Program-made: the position numbers and the translations under genes
Notes under the pieces: generated by a model
What the model saw: the letters and a program-made list of their open reading frames with translations, nothing else
Databases searched by the model: none
Told to the model about the DNA's origin: nothing
Part shown: positions 28,979 through 37,462 of the stretch, one piece after another
How positions within the stretch are numbered: position 1 is the first letter of the stretch
How the letters are laid out: every line of letters starts with the position of its first letter
NCBI RefSeq assembly: GCF_001458395.1
Contig: NZ_CYSR01000018.1
Span: forward strand, 1-61,224
Source of the DNA: Leisingera aquaemixtae
GTDB lineage: Bacteria; Pseudomonadota; Alphaproteobacteria; Rhodobacterales; Rhodobacteraceae
Direction: 5' to 3'
Length of the DNA: 61,224 nucleotides

Positions 28979-29056
28979 ATGACCCGCACTTACGCCGCAT
29001 TCTGGTATTTCTTTTATCCGCGCCACATGGCGGACGGAGGGGTCAGCGCATTCTGA
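28979..29056 (+). CDS. Aromatic-rich leader peptide of the DAHP synthase gene
   Basis: A 25-residue frame, ATG at 28979 and TGA at 29054. It contains the run AAFWYFFYP: six aromatic codons (Phe, Trp, Tyr, Phe, Phe, Tyr) in a row, plus an earlier Tyr and a final Phe. It lies between a promoter-like sequence and a T7-tailed hairpin in front of the first enzyme of aromatic amino acid synthesis. This is the classical layout of ribosome-mediated attenuation. The peptide would be a sensor of charged tRNA-Phe, -Tyr and -Trp, not a functional protein. Confidence 0.75.
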   Translation: MTRTYAAFWYFFYPRHMADGGVSAF

Positions 29057-29118
29057 AAACCAGGATCGGAACGCACCAGGATACCACCAACCGCCCGCAG
29101 CCCGCAGGCGGTTTTTTT
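29021..29118 (+). promoter_or_regulatory. Attenuator of the DAHP synthase gene
   Basis: Segment 1 (CGCC, 29021-29024) pairs with segment 2 (GGCG, 29029-29032), immediately after the aromatic codons. Segment 2 (GGCGG, 29029-29033) can instead pair with segment 3 (CCGCC, 29091-29095). Segment 3 can pair with segment 4 (GGCGG, 29107-29111), followed by seven T, forming the terminator. In addition TGGTAT (29003-29008, the Trp-Tyr codons) is complementary to ATACCA (29081-29086). A ribosome stalled on aromatic codons would free segment 2 and favour read-through into the DAHP synthase gene. The pairings are short and need folding to confirm. Confidence 0.65.
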
Positions 29119-29162
29119 GTATCCGCCGCAGCGCCCAGGGCCCCCGCCAAGGAAGCTGAAAC

Positions 29163-30242
29163 ATGACACCCCAGACCGAAAACCTCCGCATCACCGGCAT
29201 GCAGGAACTGATCTCGCCCGAAGACCTCGCCGCGCAGCTGCCTTCAACGGCAGCGGTGACCGATACTGTGCTGGCCAGCCGCACCGCCATTCAGGACGTG
29301 CTGCACGGCCGCGGCGACCGGGTGATCGCCATCGTCGGCCCCTGCTCGGTGCATGACCCCAAGGCGGCGATGGACTATGCCCGCCGCCTGGCGCCGCTGC
29401 GCGAACGGCTGGCCGGTGAGCTGGAAATCGTGATGCGGGTCTACTTCGAGAAGCCCCGCACCATCAGCGGCTGGAAAGGGCTGATCAACGACCCCGGCCT
29501 CGACGGCTCCTTCCGCATCAACGAGGGGCTGGGGCTGGCGCGCCGCCTGTGCCTGGACATCAACGCCCTGGGCCTGCCGGTCGGCACCGAGTTCCTGGAT
29601 ACCGCGGTGCCGCAGTACATCTCCGATCTGGTCGCCTGGGCCGCCATCGGCGCCCGCACCACCGAAAGCCAGATCCACCGCGAGATGGCCTCCGGCCTCA
29701 GCTGCCCGGTGGGCTTCAAGAACGGCACCCGCGGCAATGTGCAGATCGCGGTGGACGCGGTGCGCTCGGCGGCCCATCCGCATCATTTCATGGCGCTGGC
29801 GAAATCGGGGCGGGCGGCAATCGCGGCCACCAGCGGCAACCCCGACGGCCACCTGATCCTGCGCGGCGGCGGCGGCACCAATTATGACGCGGCCTCGGTC
29901 GATGCGGCCTGCAATCTGGCGGAGAAGGACGGCATCCGCGGCCATGTGATGATTGACGCCAGCCACGCCAACAGCGGCAAGGACCCGATGCGCCAGCCCG
30001 CCGTGCTGCGCGATGTGGCGGCCCAGATCGCCGCGGGCGACAGCCGCATCACCGGCGTGATGGTCGAAAGCCACCTGGTGGCGGGCCGCCAGGATCTGGG
30101 CAAGGGAGAGCTGACCTACGGCCAGTCCATCACCGACGGCTGCCTGGGCTGGGAGGACACCGTGGCCGAGCTGGAGCATCTGGCCGCAGCGGTCGCCAAG
30201 CGCCGCATGGTGGCGGCGCAGCGGGAGCTGGCCGAGGCCTGA
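29163..30242 (+). CDS. aroG: 3-deoxy-7-phosphoheptulonate (DAHP) synthase, class I
   Basis: The product is 359 residues of the AroFGH type. It condenses phosphoenolpyruvate with erythrose 4-phosphate in the first step of the shikimate pathway. Visible motifs are IVGPCSVHDPKAAMDYARRL, MRVYFEKPRTISGWKGLINDP, GARTTESQIHREMASGL, the metal-binding HVMIDASHANSGKDP and VMVESHLVAGRQ. GAAGC lies near the start. The symbol denotes the family; which of Phe, Tyr or Trp inhibits it cannot be read. It sits behind the aromatic attenuator and is followed by intergenic repeats. Confidence 0.95.
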   Translation: MTPQTENLRITGMQELISPEDLAAQLPSTAAVTDTVLASRTAIQDVLHGRGDRVIAIVGPCSVHDPKAAMDYARRLAPLRERLAGELEIVMRVYFEKPRTISGWKGLINDPGLDGSFRINEGLGLARRLCLDINALGLPVGTEFLDTAVPQYISDLVAWAAIGARTTESQIHREMASGLSCPVGFKNGTRGNVQIAVDAVRSAAHPHHFMALAKSGRAAIAATSGNPDGHLILRGGGGTNYDAASVDAACNLAEKDGIRGHVMIDASHANSGKDPMRQPAVLRDVAAQIAAGDSRITGVMVESHLVAGRQDLGKGELTYGQSITDGCLGWEDTVAELEHLAAAVAKRRMVAAQRELAEA

Positions 30243-30546
30243 GGCCCGCCGCAAGAGAACGCGCCGGGCGGCGCGTGCCTCCGGCGGGGAGTATTTCGGG
30301 AAAGATGAAGGGCCGGCGCCTTGTCCGGCCGCCCGCTTCTTCTGGCTGGAAATATCCCGGGGTGAATTGGCCGTGAGGCCAAGAGGGGCAGCGCCCCTCT
30401 TTCCTCTGGCCTGCGGGGCAGCGCCCCTCTTTCCCTTGGCCTGCGGGACAGCGCGCCTCCGCCGCGGTGCGGCCCGGGCCGCCTGCCGCCTTGCAATCCG
30501 CGCGCGCACTCCGCATATCCTTCGGGCAACACTTGCTGGAGTCCAC
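30243..30546. repeat. Intergenic repeat cluster between aroG and htrA-like gene
   Basis: Element A (30276-30312, CCTCCGGCGGGGAGTATTTC followed by GGGAAAGATGAAGG) recurs at 33286-33322. Element B (30337-30399, TTCTTCTGGCTGGAAATATC onward, ending in AGGGGCAGCGCCCCT) recurs at 43750-43813. A and B are themselves related as an imperfect inverted pair. A 30-bp unit containing GGGCAGCGCCCCTCTTTCC is repeated in tandem at 30388-30417 and 30418-30447. A frame through these repeats precedes the protease in phase, but its sequence is purely repeat-derived. Confidence 0.75.
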
Positions 30547-31938
30547 ATGATCCGTCCCGCGCTCACTGCCCTTGCCATCGTTCTTGCCCTGCCTGCCGCC
30601 GCTGAAACGCGGGTGCCGCAAAGCCAGGCGGAGATCGCGCTGGGGTTTGCGCCGCTGGTCAAGGAGGCGGCGCCGGCGGTGGTGAATATTTACGCCAAGG
30701 TGGTGCGCCAGGTGCAGCAGCGCCGCCGCTCGCCGTTCATGAACGATCCGTTCTTCGATGATTTCTTCCGCGGCTTTGCCGAGCCGCAGCCGCGGGTGGA
30801 AAACTCGCTCGGCTCCGGGGTGATCCTGTCGGCGGACGGCATCGTGGTCTCCAATTACCATGTCGTCGGCAGCGCCACCGAAATCCGCGTGGTGACCGCA
30901 GACAGGCGCGAATACAATGCGCGGGTGATCCTGGGCGACAAGGCCAGCGACCTGGCGATCCTGCAGCTGGAAGAGGCCGAAGGCCTGCCGCATCTGGACC
31001 TGCGCAACAGTGACGAGGTGCAGGTGGGCGAGCTGGCGCTGGCGATCGGCAACCCGTTCGGGGTGGGGCAGACCGTCAGCAGCGGCATCATCTCGGGGCT
31101 GGCGCGCACCGGCATGGGGGCGGGCGATGGCTTTGGCTATTACATCCAGACCGACGCGCCGATCAATCCGGGCAACTCCGGCGGCGCGCTGATCGACGTC
31201 AATGGAGACCTCATTGGCATCAACACCCGCATCCTGTCGCGCTCCGGCGGCTCCAACGGCATCGGCTTTGCGATTCCCGCCAATCTGGTGAAGGAATTCG
31301 TCGCGCAGGCCCGCAGCGGCGCGGAAGAGTTTCAGCGCCCCTGGGCGGGCATGGCGGGCCAGCCGGTGGATGCGGATCTGGCGGCCTCTCTCGGGATGGA
31401 CCTGCCGGAGGGCATGGTGGTCTCGGATCTGCACGCCGAAAGCCCCTTTGCCAAGGCGGGGTTCCGGGCGGGCGACGTGATCACCCATGTGGACGGCGAG
31501 GTGGTGAATTCGCCCTCGGAAATGGTGTTCCGCATGTCGGTGGCGGGGCTTGGCGATATGTCCGTCATCACCCGCCTGCGCGGCGGCGCCCGCGAGGAGA
31601 TCGAGGTGCCGATGATCGTGGCGCCCGACCAGCCGCCCGCTAACCCGGTGCAGCTGGATGAGAAAACCGCGCTGCCCGGGCTGACCGTGGCGCGGGTCAA
31701 TCCGCAGGTGATCGCCCGCCTCGGCCTGCCCCTGTCGGCGGAGGGCGTGGTGGTCACCGACCCCGGCCCCTATGCCGGGCGCGGCGGGGTGCAGGCGGGC
31801 GACCAGCTGCTGGCAGTGAATGGCCAGGCAGTGGCCAGCACCGACGACGTCTATGCAATTCTCGCGGGCAGCGGCCGCTGGATCCAGCTGGACCTGAACC
31901 GGCACGGCCGCCGCATGGCGCTGAGGTTCCGGCTCTGA
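30547..31938 (+). CDS. HtrA/DegP-family periplasmic serine protease
   Basis: The product is 463 residues from the ATG at 30547, where a signal peptide begins (ALTALAIVLALPAAAETR). The trypsin-like domain has His105 in SNYHVVG, Asp135 in ASDLAIL and Ser211 in PGNSGGALID. Two PDZ domains follow (GMVVSDLHAESPFAKAGFRAGDVI and GVVVTDPGPYAGRGGVQAGDQLL). It would degrade or chaperone damaged envelope proteins. The second PDZ is compact and the linker after residue 350 is short. Its stop overlaps the rarA start (TGATG). An in-phase upstream extension is repeat DNA and is not included. Confidence 0.93.
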   Translation: MIRPALTALAIVLALPAAAETRVPQSQAEIALGFAPLVKEAAPAVVNIYAKVVRQVQQRRRSPFMNDPFFDDFFRGFAEPQPRVENSLGSGVILSADGIVVSNYHVVGSATEIRVVTADRREYNARVILGDKASDLAILQLEEAEGLPHLDLRNSDEVQVGELALAIGNPFGVGQTVSSGIISGLARTGMGAGDGFGYYIQTDAPINPGNSGGALIDVNGDLIGINTRILSRSGGSNGIGFAIPANLVKEFVAQARSGAEEFQRPWAGMAGQPVDADLAASLGMDLPEGMVVSDLHAESPFAKAGFRAGDVITHVDGEVVNSPSEMVFRMSVAGLGDMSVITRLRGGAREEIEVPMIVAPDQPPANPVQLDEKTALPGLTVARVNPQVIARLGLPLSAEGVVVTDPGPYAGRGGVQAGDQLLAVNGQAVASTDDVYAILAGSGRWIQLDLNRHGRRMALRFRL

Positions 31939-33260
31939 TGGCGGATCTGTTCGGCAGCCCTGCGTCTGCGGACGCCGCTGCGCAGCAGCCCGCGCCGAAC
32001 CGGCCGCTGGCCGACCGGCTGCGGCCGCAGTCGCTGGGCGAGGTGATCGGCCAGGAACAGGTGCTGGGGCCAGAGGCGCCCTTGGGGGTGATGCTGGCCT
32101 CCGGCTCGCTGTCGTCGCTGATCTTCTGGGGGCCGCCGGGGGTGGGCAAGACCACCATCGCGCGGCTGCTGGCCAAGGAGACCGATCTGCATTTCGTGCA
32201 GATCTCGGCGATCTTCACCGGCGTTCCGGAACTTAGGAAGGTGTTCGAGGCCGCGAAGATCCGCCGCCAGAACGGGCAGGGCACGCTCTTGTTCGTGGAT
32301 GAGATCCACCGCTTCAACAAGGCCCAGCAGGACGGCTTCCTGCCGCATATGGAGGATGGCACCATCCTCTTGGTTGGGGCGACGACCGAAAACCCCTCGT
32401 TTGAACTCAATGCCGCTGTGCTCAGCCGCAGCCAGGTGCTGGTGCTGGAGCGGCTGTCGCTGGGTGATCTGGAGCGCCTGACCCAGCGCGCCGAGAAGGA
32501 GCTGGGCCGCGCCCTGCCGCTGTCGGGCGATGCCCGCGATGCGCTGCAGGGGATGGCCGACGGCGACGGCCGGGCGCTCCTGAACCTGATCGAGCAGGTC
32601 GCTGCGTGGAAGGTGGAGGCGCCCTTGGGGCGCGAGGCGCTGTCAAACCGGCTGATGCGCCGGGCGGCCAAGTTCGACAAGTCCGGCGACGAGCATTACA
32701 ACCTGATCTCCGCCTTGCATAAGTCCATCCGCGGCTCCGATCCGGATGCCGCGCTTTACTGGCTGGGGCGGATGCTGGAGGGCGGCGAGGATCCGCGGTT
32801 TCTGGCCCGGCGGCTGACGATGATGTCGACCGAGGACATCGGCATGGCCGACCCGCAGGCCAATACCGTCTGCCTCAATGCCTGGCAGACCTATGAGCGC
32901 CTTGGCAGCCCGGAGGGCGAGCTGGCGCTGGCCAATGCCGCGGTCTACCTGGCGCTGGCGCCGAAATCCAACGCGGTTTACGTGGGCATCAAGGCGGCGC
33001 GGCGGCTGGCCAAGCAGACCGGCAGCGCGCCGCCGCCCAAGCATATCCTGAACGCGCCGACCAAGCTGATGTCGGAGCAGGGCTATGGCGAGGGCTATGC
33101 CTATGACCACGACGCGGAGGACGGGTTCTCCGGCCAGAATTACTTCCCCGACGGGGTGAAGCGGCCGGTGCTGTATCAGCCGGTGGAGCGGGGGTTTGAG
33201 CGTGAGCTGAAGCGGCGGAATGACTATTTCGCGAATCTCAGGCTGAAGCGGAACAAATGA
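31938..33260 (+). CDS. rarA: Replication-associated recombination protein A (AAA+ ATPase)
   Basis: The product is 440 residues of the RarA/MgsA/WRNIP1 family. Walker A is GPPGVGKTT (65-73), Walker B LLFVDEIHRFNKAQQD, and sensor 1 is GATTENPSFELN. The C-terminal tetramerisation part has DPQANTVCLNAWQTYERLGSPEGELALANAAVYLA. It acts at stalled replication forks. It is probably co-transcribed with the protease, an unusual functional pairing that may be only positional. A perfect inverted repeat, GCGGCTTTCCCC/GGGGAAAGCCGC (33262-33285), follows its stop. Confidence 0.95.
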   Translation: MADLFGSPASADAAAQQPAPNRPLADRLRPQSLGEVIGQEQVLGPEAPLGVMLASGSLSSLIFWGPPGVGKTTIARLLAKETDLHFVQISAIFTGVPELRKVFEAAKIRRQNGQGTLLFVDEIHRFNKAQQDGFLPHMEDGTILLVGATTENPSFELNAAVLSRSQVLVLERLSLGDLERLTQRAEKELGRALPLSGDARDALQGMADGDGRALLNLIEQVAAWKVEAPLGREALSNRLMRRAAKFDKSGDEHYNLISALHKSIRGSDPDAALYWLGRMLEGGEDPRFLARRLTMMSTEDIGMADPQANTVCLNAWQTYERLGSPEGELALANAAVYLALAPKSNAVYVGIKAARRLAKQTGSAPPPKHILNAPTKLMSEQGYGEGYAYDHDAEDGFSGQNYFPDGVKRPVLYQPVERGFERELKRRNDYFANLRLKRNK

Positions 33261-33285
33261 GGCGGCTTTCCCCGGGGAAAGCCGC

Positions 33286-33322
33286 TGCCTCCGGCGGGAG
33301 TATTTCGGGAAAGATGAAAGGG
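33286..33322 (+). repeat. Intergenic repeat A, second copy
   Basis: CCTCCGGCGGGAGTATTTCG followed by GGAAAGATGAAAGGG, nearly identical to 30276-30312. It follows the 12-bp inverted repeat after rarA, so it may form part of a transcript end. Confidence 0.75.
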
Positions 33323-33404
33323 CGGGCGTTGCAGTGGCAGCTCTGCAGCCCTTGCAACACGGGCAAAACTTGACATCCCTGCCTGCGCCGGCGACAGGAC
33401 TGGG

Positions 33405-33785
33405 ATGATTTTTTCGGTTTCCATGGTCGCGATCGGCGGCGCAATCGGGGCGGTATGCCGCTATCTGGCCGGGCTGGGCATCATCCGCCTGCTGGGGCAT
33501 CACGATTTCCCGGTGGCGGTGATCACCGTGAACGTGATCGGCTCCTTCCTGATGGGGGTGTTTGTGGTGGCCGCCGCGATGCGCGGGCTGACCCATCTGA
33601 GCCCGCTGGTGATGACCGGGCTTCTGGGCGGGTTCACCACCTTCTCGGCGTTCTCGCTGGAGACCGCCAACCTGATCGAGCGCGGCGCCTTCGGGCAGGC
33701 GGCGCTCTATGTAGTTTTGTCCGTGGGCCTGTCGGTCGGCGGTCTGTTTCTCGGCCTGATGGCCGCAAGGGGAGTGTTCGCATGA
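33405..33785 (+). CDS. crcB: Fluoride channel CrcB/Fluc
   Basis: The product is 126 residues with four hydrophobic segments. It has the family motifs GAIGAVCRYLAG near the start, NVIGSFLMGVF (the conserved Asn in the second helix) and GLLGGFTTFSAFSLE, whose Phe residues line the fluoride path. It exports fluoride as a dual-topology dimer. TTGACA at 33370-33375 may be its -35; AGGA sits six bases before the ATG. It overlaps the next gene by four bases. Confidence 0.96.
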   Translation: MIFSVSMVAIGGAIGAVCRYLAGLGIIRLLGHHDFPVAVITVNVIGSFLMGVFVVAAAMRGLTHLSPLVMTGLLGGFTTFSAFSLETANLIERGAFGQAALYVVLSVGLSVGGLFLGLMAARGVFA

Positions 33786-34828
33786 GCGGCGTTCAGATGA
33801 TTACCGTCAGCGAAGACGATGGCGGCCAGCGCATCGACCGCTGGCTGCGGCGGCTGTTTCCGCATGTGAACCAGGGCCGCATCGAGAAGATGTGCCGCAA
33901 GGGTGAGCTGCGGCTGGATGGTGCCCGTGTGAAGGCCAGCAGCCGCGTCGAGGCGGGGCAGGTGGTGCGGGTGCCGCCGCTGGCGGACAGCGACCTGAAA
34001 CCGGCCGAGCCGCGCGCGATGAAAATCTCGGAGACGGATGCCAGGATGATCCAGTCCTGCGTCATCTACCGCGACGATGATGTGATCGTGCTGAACAAGC
34101 CCGCAGGGCTGGCGGTGCAGGGCGGCTCCGGCACCACCAAGCACGTGGACGGGCTGGCCGAGGCGCTGAAGTTCGGGCTGGAGGAAAAGCCCAAGCTGGT
34201 GCACCGGATCGACAAGGACACCTCCGGGGTCCTGGTGCTGGCGCGGAACCGCAAGGCGGCGCAGGCGCTGACCGCCGCCTTCCGCCACAAGAACACCCGC
34301 AAGATTTACTGGGCCTTGGTGGCCGGCGTGCCGACGCCCTATCTGGGCGAGATCAAGAACGGGCTGGTGAAGGCGCCGGGCCACGGCAAGTCCGGCGAAG
34401 GCGAGAAGATGATCAACGTGCATCCGCGCGACATCGACGACACGCCGGGCGCCAAGCGGGCGCATACGCTGTATGCCACGCTCTACCGTGTGGCCAGCCG
34501 CGCCGCCTGGGTGGCGATGGAGCCGATCACCGGGCGCACCCACCAGCTGCGGGCGCATATGTCGGGCATGGGCCATCCCATCGCCGGCGACGGCAAATAC
34601 GGCGGCTCGGGGCAGGAGAACCTGGGCGACGGCTGGGGTGCGCAGATCGGCGGGGTGATCTCCAAGAAGCTGCATCTGCACGCGCGCCGGATGGTGTTTG
34701 AGCACCCGGTGACGCGCAAGCCGGTTTCGGTGGTGGCACCGCTGCCGGAGCATATGAAGGAAAGCTGGGAGACCTTCGGCTGGAGCGAGGACCTGGCGGC
34801 GGACGATCCGTTTGAGGACCTGAAGTGA
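33782..34828 (+). CDS. rluC: Ribosomal large subunit pseudouridine synthase, RluC/D type
   Basis: The product is 348 residues from the ATG at 33782, overlapping crcB. An N-terminal S4 RNA-binding domain (GQRIDRWLRRLFPHVNQGRIEKMCRKGELRLDG) is followed by the catalytic domain with HRIDKDTSGVLVLA; Asp144 is the nucleophile of the HRxD motif. GRTHQLRAHMSGMGHPIAGDGKYGG is also diagnostic. It isomerises uridines in 23S rRNA. The length and S4 domain favour RluC over RluA. It overlaps the HAD gene by four bases. Confidence 0.92.
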   Translation: MSGVQMITVSEDDGGQRIDRWLRRLFPHVNQGRIEKMCRKGELRLDGARVKASSRVEAGQVVRVPPLADSDLKPAEPRAMKISETDARMIQSCVIYRDDDVIVLNKPAGLAVQGGSGTTKHVDGLAEALKFGLEEKPKLVHRIDKDTSGVLVLARNRKAAQALTAAFRHKNTRKIYWALVAGVPTPYLGEIKNGLVKAPGHGKSGEGEKMINVHPRDIDDTPGAKRAHTLYATLYRVASRAAWVAMEPITGRTHQLRAHMSGMGHPIAGDGKYGGSGQENLGDGWGAQIGGVISKKLHLHARRMVFEHPVTRKPVSVVAPLPEHMKESWETFGWSEDLAADDPFEDLK

Positions 34829-35493
34829 GCGCACCGCTGCGGCTGATCCTGTTTGATGTCGATGGCACCCTGGCGGACAGCCAGGGCGCGATCACCGGCG
34901 CGATGGCGGAGGCGTTCGAGGGTGTGGGCCTGACGGTGCCGCCGCGCGAGGCGATCCTGTCGATTGTCGGCCTGTCGCTGCCGCTGGCGATGCGGGAGCT
35001 GGCGCCGGCCGAGGATGCCGCCACCGTTGAAGCGCTGGTGGAGGGCTACAAGTCTTCCTACATGCTGGCGCGCGAGGCGGCAGGGGCGGCGCATTCGCCG
35101 CTCTATCCCGGCACGCGGGAGATGCTGGCGGAGCTGAACGAGGTGCCGGAATACCTGCTGGGGGTTGCCACCGGCAAATCCCAGCGCGGCGTTGACGCGC
35201 TGATCGCGGCGCATGGGCTGACCTGTTTCGTGACCCGGCAGGTGGCGGATCATCATCCGTCGAAACCGCACCCCTCGATGATCCTGACAGCGATGGCAGA
35301 GACCGGGGTGGAGCGCGGCAGCACCGTGATGATCGGCGACACGCGGTTTGACATTGAAATGGGGCGCGCAGCGGGGGTCACCACCATCGCCGTGCCCTGG
35401 GGCTATCATCCGGCAGCGACACTGGGCGCCGATTACCTGATCCGCGATTTCGCGGAGCTGCGCCCGCTGCTGGCAGAGATCTGGAGAGGCTAA
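34825..35493 (+). CDS. HAD-superfamily hydrolase, phosphoglycolate phosphatase-like
   Basis: The product is 222 residues. Motif I is LFDVDGTLADSQ with nucleophile Asp near residue 9 and acid/base Asp11. Motif II is VATGKS, the Lys is in SKPHPSMI and motif IV is MIGDTRFDIEMGRAAG. A helical cap follows motif I, as in subclass IA. The substrate is unassigned; gph-like or nucleotidase activity is plausible. It overlaps rluC and is three bases from the ATP12 gene. Confidence 0.88.
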   Translation: MSAPLRLILFDVDGTLADSQGAITGAMAEAFEGVGLTVPPREAILSIVGLSLPLAMRELAPAEDAATVEALVEGYKSSYMLAREAAGAAHSPLYPGTREMLAELNEVPEYLLGVATGKSQRGVDALIAAHGLTCFVTRQVADHHPSKPHPSMILTAMAETGVERGSTVMIGDTRFDIEMGRAAGVTTIAVPWGYHPAATLGADYLIRDFAELRPLLAEIWRG

Positions 35494-35496
35494 GAG

Positions 35497-36201
35497 ATGA
35501 GCGGCTGGGCACAGAAACGGTTCTGGAAAGAGGTCTCGGTGGCGGAGACCGGCGGCGGGTTTGCGGTGGAACTGGACGGCCGCCGGGTCAAGACGCCCGC
35601 CAAGGCGCCGCTGATGCTGCCGACGCGGGACATGGCCGCGGCCATCGCCGCCGAGTGGGACGCGCAGACCGAATCAGTCGACCCGCTGGCGATGCCCTGC
35701 ACCCGGTCGGCGAACGCCGCAATTGACAAGGTGACACATCAGCACAGCGAAGTGGCCGCCATGCTGGCCGAATACGGCGACAGCGATCTGCTGTGCTACC
35801 GCGCGGACGCGCCGGTTGAGCTGACGCTGCGGCAGGCGCAGGAATGGGATCCGGCGCTGGACTGGGCGGCAGAGACGCTGGGCGCGCGGCTGCAGCCCCG
35901 CATGGGCGTGCTGCATCAGCCGCAGGAGACCGCGGCGCTGGCGGTGCTGGCGGAAAGGGTCCGGGCGATGACGCCGTTCCAGCTGGCGGCGTTCCACGAT
36001 TTGGTAGGGATTTCCGGCTCTTTGATCCTGGGCTTTGCCGCCGCGCATGGCTGGCGCAGCGCTGATGAGATCTGGCTGCTGTCGCGGCTGGACGAGCGCT
36101 GGCAGGAAGAGCAATGGGGCGCGGACGAGGAGGCCGCCGCCGCCGCCGCCGTCAAACGGCAGGAATTTCTGCACGCCAAACGCTTCTTCGATTTTTCCTG
36201 A
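35497..36201 (+). CDS. ATP12-family F1-ATPase assembly chaperone
   Basis: The product is 234 residues with KRFWKEVSVAETGGGFAVELDGRRVKTPAK at the start and WDPALDWAAETLGARLQPRMGV, characteristic of ATP12. Family members bind the F1 alpha subunit during ATP synthase assembly in mitochondria and are retained in alphaproteobacteria. It ends the crcB-rluC-HAD-ATP12 run. The C-terminus contains an Ala-rich acidic stretch (EEQWGADEEAAAAAAVKRQ). Confidence 0.93.
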   Translation: MSGWAQKRFWKEVSVAETGGGFAVELDGRRVKTPAKAPLMLPTRDMAAAIAAEWDAQTESVDPLAMPCTRSANAAIDKVTHQHSEVAAMLAEYGDSDLLCYRADAPVELTLRQAQEWDPALDWAAETLGARLQPRMGVLHQPQETAALAVLAERVRAMTPFQLAAFHDLVGISGSLILGFAAAHGWRSADEIWLLSRLDERWQEEQWGADEEAAAAAAVKRQEFLHAKRFFDFS

Positions 36202-36430
36202 GAACAGAAAATTACCAATTCGGGCCGCGTGGAGTAAAAATGTTTACTCCCGGTGCATTTGTGCGCATCCCGCCCATCGAATTTCCTGATAGCGGCCTTG
36301 ACGTTTGTTGATGAATGCGCCCACACTCAGGCGCGAAAAAGGGGTAAACCCTTCTTCGGTCTCATTTCCGGCGGGGGATCGCCGGGTAATAAGAACCGCC
36401 GTACAGGCGGACTATCAGGAAGAGGTAAAA

Positions 36431-37447
36431 ATGAAAAAAACCGTATTTTTGGGCGCTCTGACCGTTGCCGGTCTGGCGGCTGGCGCAGCTGCTGCCGGCA
36501 CGCTGGATGACGTGAAAGCCCGCGGCAAGCTGAACTGCGGCGTCACCACCGGCCTGGTCGGATTTGCGGCCCCGAATGCGAATGGCGAATGGGAAGGTTT
36601 TGACGTTGCCGTGTGCCGGGCTGTGGCTGCAGCCGTTCTGGGCGACTCGACCGCTGTTGAATTCGTGCCGACCACCGGCAAGACCCGTTTCACCGCGCTG
36701 GCCTCCGGCGAGATCGACCTGCTGGCGCGCAACACCACCTGGACCTTCTCGCGCGATGTCGACCTGAAGTTCGAATTCGTGGGCGTGAACTATTATGACG
36801 GCCAGGGCTTCATGGTCCCGAAAGAGCTGGGCGTGTCCTCGGCCAAGGAACTGGACGGCGCCACTGTCTGCATCCAGACCGGCACCACCACCGAGCTGAA
36901 CCTGGCGGACTTCTTCCGCTCCAACAACATCAGCTATGAGCCGGTTCCGATCGAAACCAACGCCGAAGCGCAGCAGCAGTACCTGGCTGGGTCCTGCGAC
37001 GTCTACACCACCGACGCCTCCGGCCTGGCCGCAACCCGCGCCACCTTCGACGATCCGTCGGGCCACGTGATCCTGCCGGAAATCATCTCCAAAGAGCCGC
37101 TCGGCCCGCTGGTCCGCCATGGCGACCACGAATGGGGCGACGTTGTCCGCTGGAGCCTGATGGCGCTGATCGCGGCTGAAGAGCTGGGCATCACCTCGGC
37201 CAACATCAGCGAAATGGCAGCCGGCACCGACAACCCGGAAATCAACCGCCTGCTGGGCAGCGAAGGCACCCTGGGCGAGATGCTGGGCCTGGAAGCTGAC
37301 TGGGCGCAAAAGGCTGTGGCCGCCGGCGGCAACTACGGTGAGATCTTTGCCAAGAACATCGGCGAAGACACCCCGGTCGGCCTGGCCCGCGGCCTGAACG
37401 CACAGTGGACCGAAGGCGGCCTGCTGTACGCTCCGCCGTTCCGCTAA
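36431..37447 (+). CDS. bztA: Glutamate/glutamine/aspartate/asparagine ABC transporter, substrate-binding protein
   Basis: The product is 338 residues from the ATG at 36431, preceded by AAGAGG, with a signal peptide (TVFLGALTVAGLAAGAAAA). The mature protein has CGVTTGLVGFAAPNANGEWEGFDVAVCRAVA and ARNTTWTFSRDVDLKFEFVGVNYYDGQGF, typical of the SBP_bac_3 AapJ/BztA group. Periplasmic binding of acidic amino acids and their amides is expected by analogy with Rhodobacter capsulatus BztA. The 229-base leader contains a small CCGCC/GGCGG hairpin (36396-36410). A perfect hairpin with a T-run follows the stop, separating it from bztB. Confidence 0.95.
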   Translation: MKKTVFLGALTVAGLAAGAAAAGTLDDVKARGKLNCGVTTGLVGFAAPNANGEWEGFDVAVCRAVAAAVLGDSTAVEFVPTTGKTRFTALASGEIDLLARNTTWTFSRDVDLKFEFVGVNYYDGQGFMVPKELGVSSAKELDGATVCIQTGTTTELNLADFFRSNNISYEPVPIETNAEAQQQYLAGSCDVYTTDASGLAATRATFDDPSGHVILPEIISKEPLGPLVRHGDHEWGDVVRWSLMALIAAEELGITSANISEMAAGTDNPEINRLLGSEGTLGEMLGLEADWAQKAVAAGGNYGEIFAKNIGEDTPVGLARGLNAQWTEGGLLYAPPFR

Positions 37448-37462
37448 ACATACCACCGGGAG

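Noticed and set aside
30388-30447. CRISPR-like array
   Set aside because: Only two directly abutting 30-bp units with no spacers; no cas genes in the window.
30367-30546. In-phase N-terminal extension of the HtrA-like protease
   Set aside because: It encodes the intergenic tandem repeat, and the signal peptide begins at the ATG at 30547.
33261-33404. Fluoride riboswitch upstream of crcB
   Set aside because: I looked for the crcB-motif core and found only an inverted repeat and repeat element A; no convincing match.
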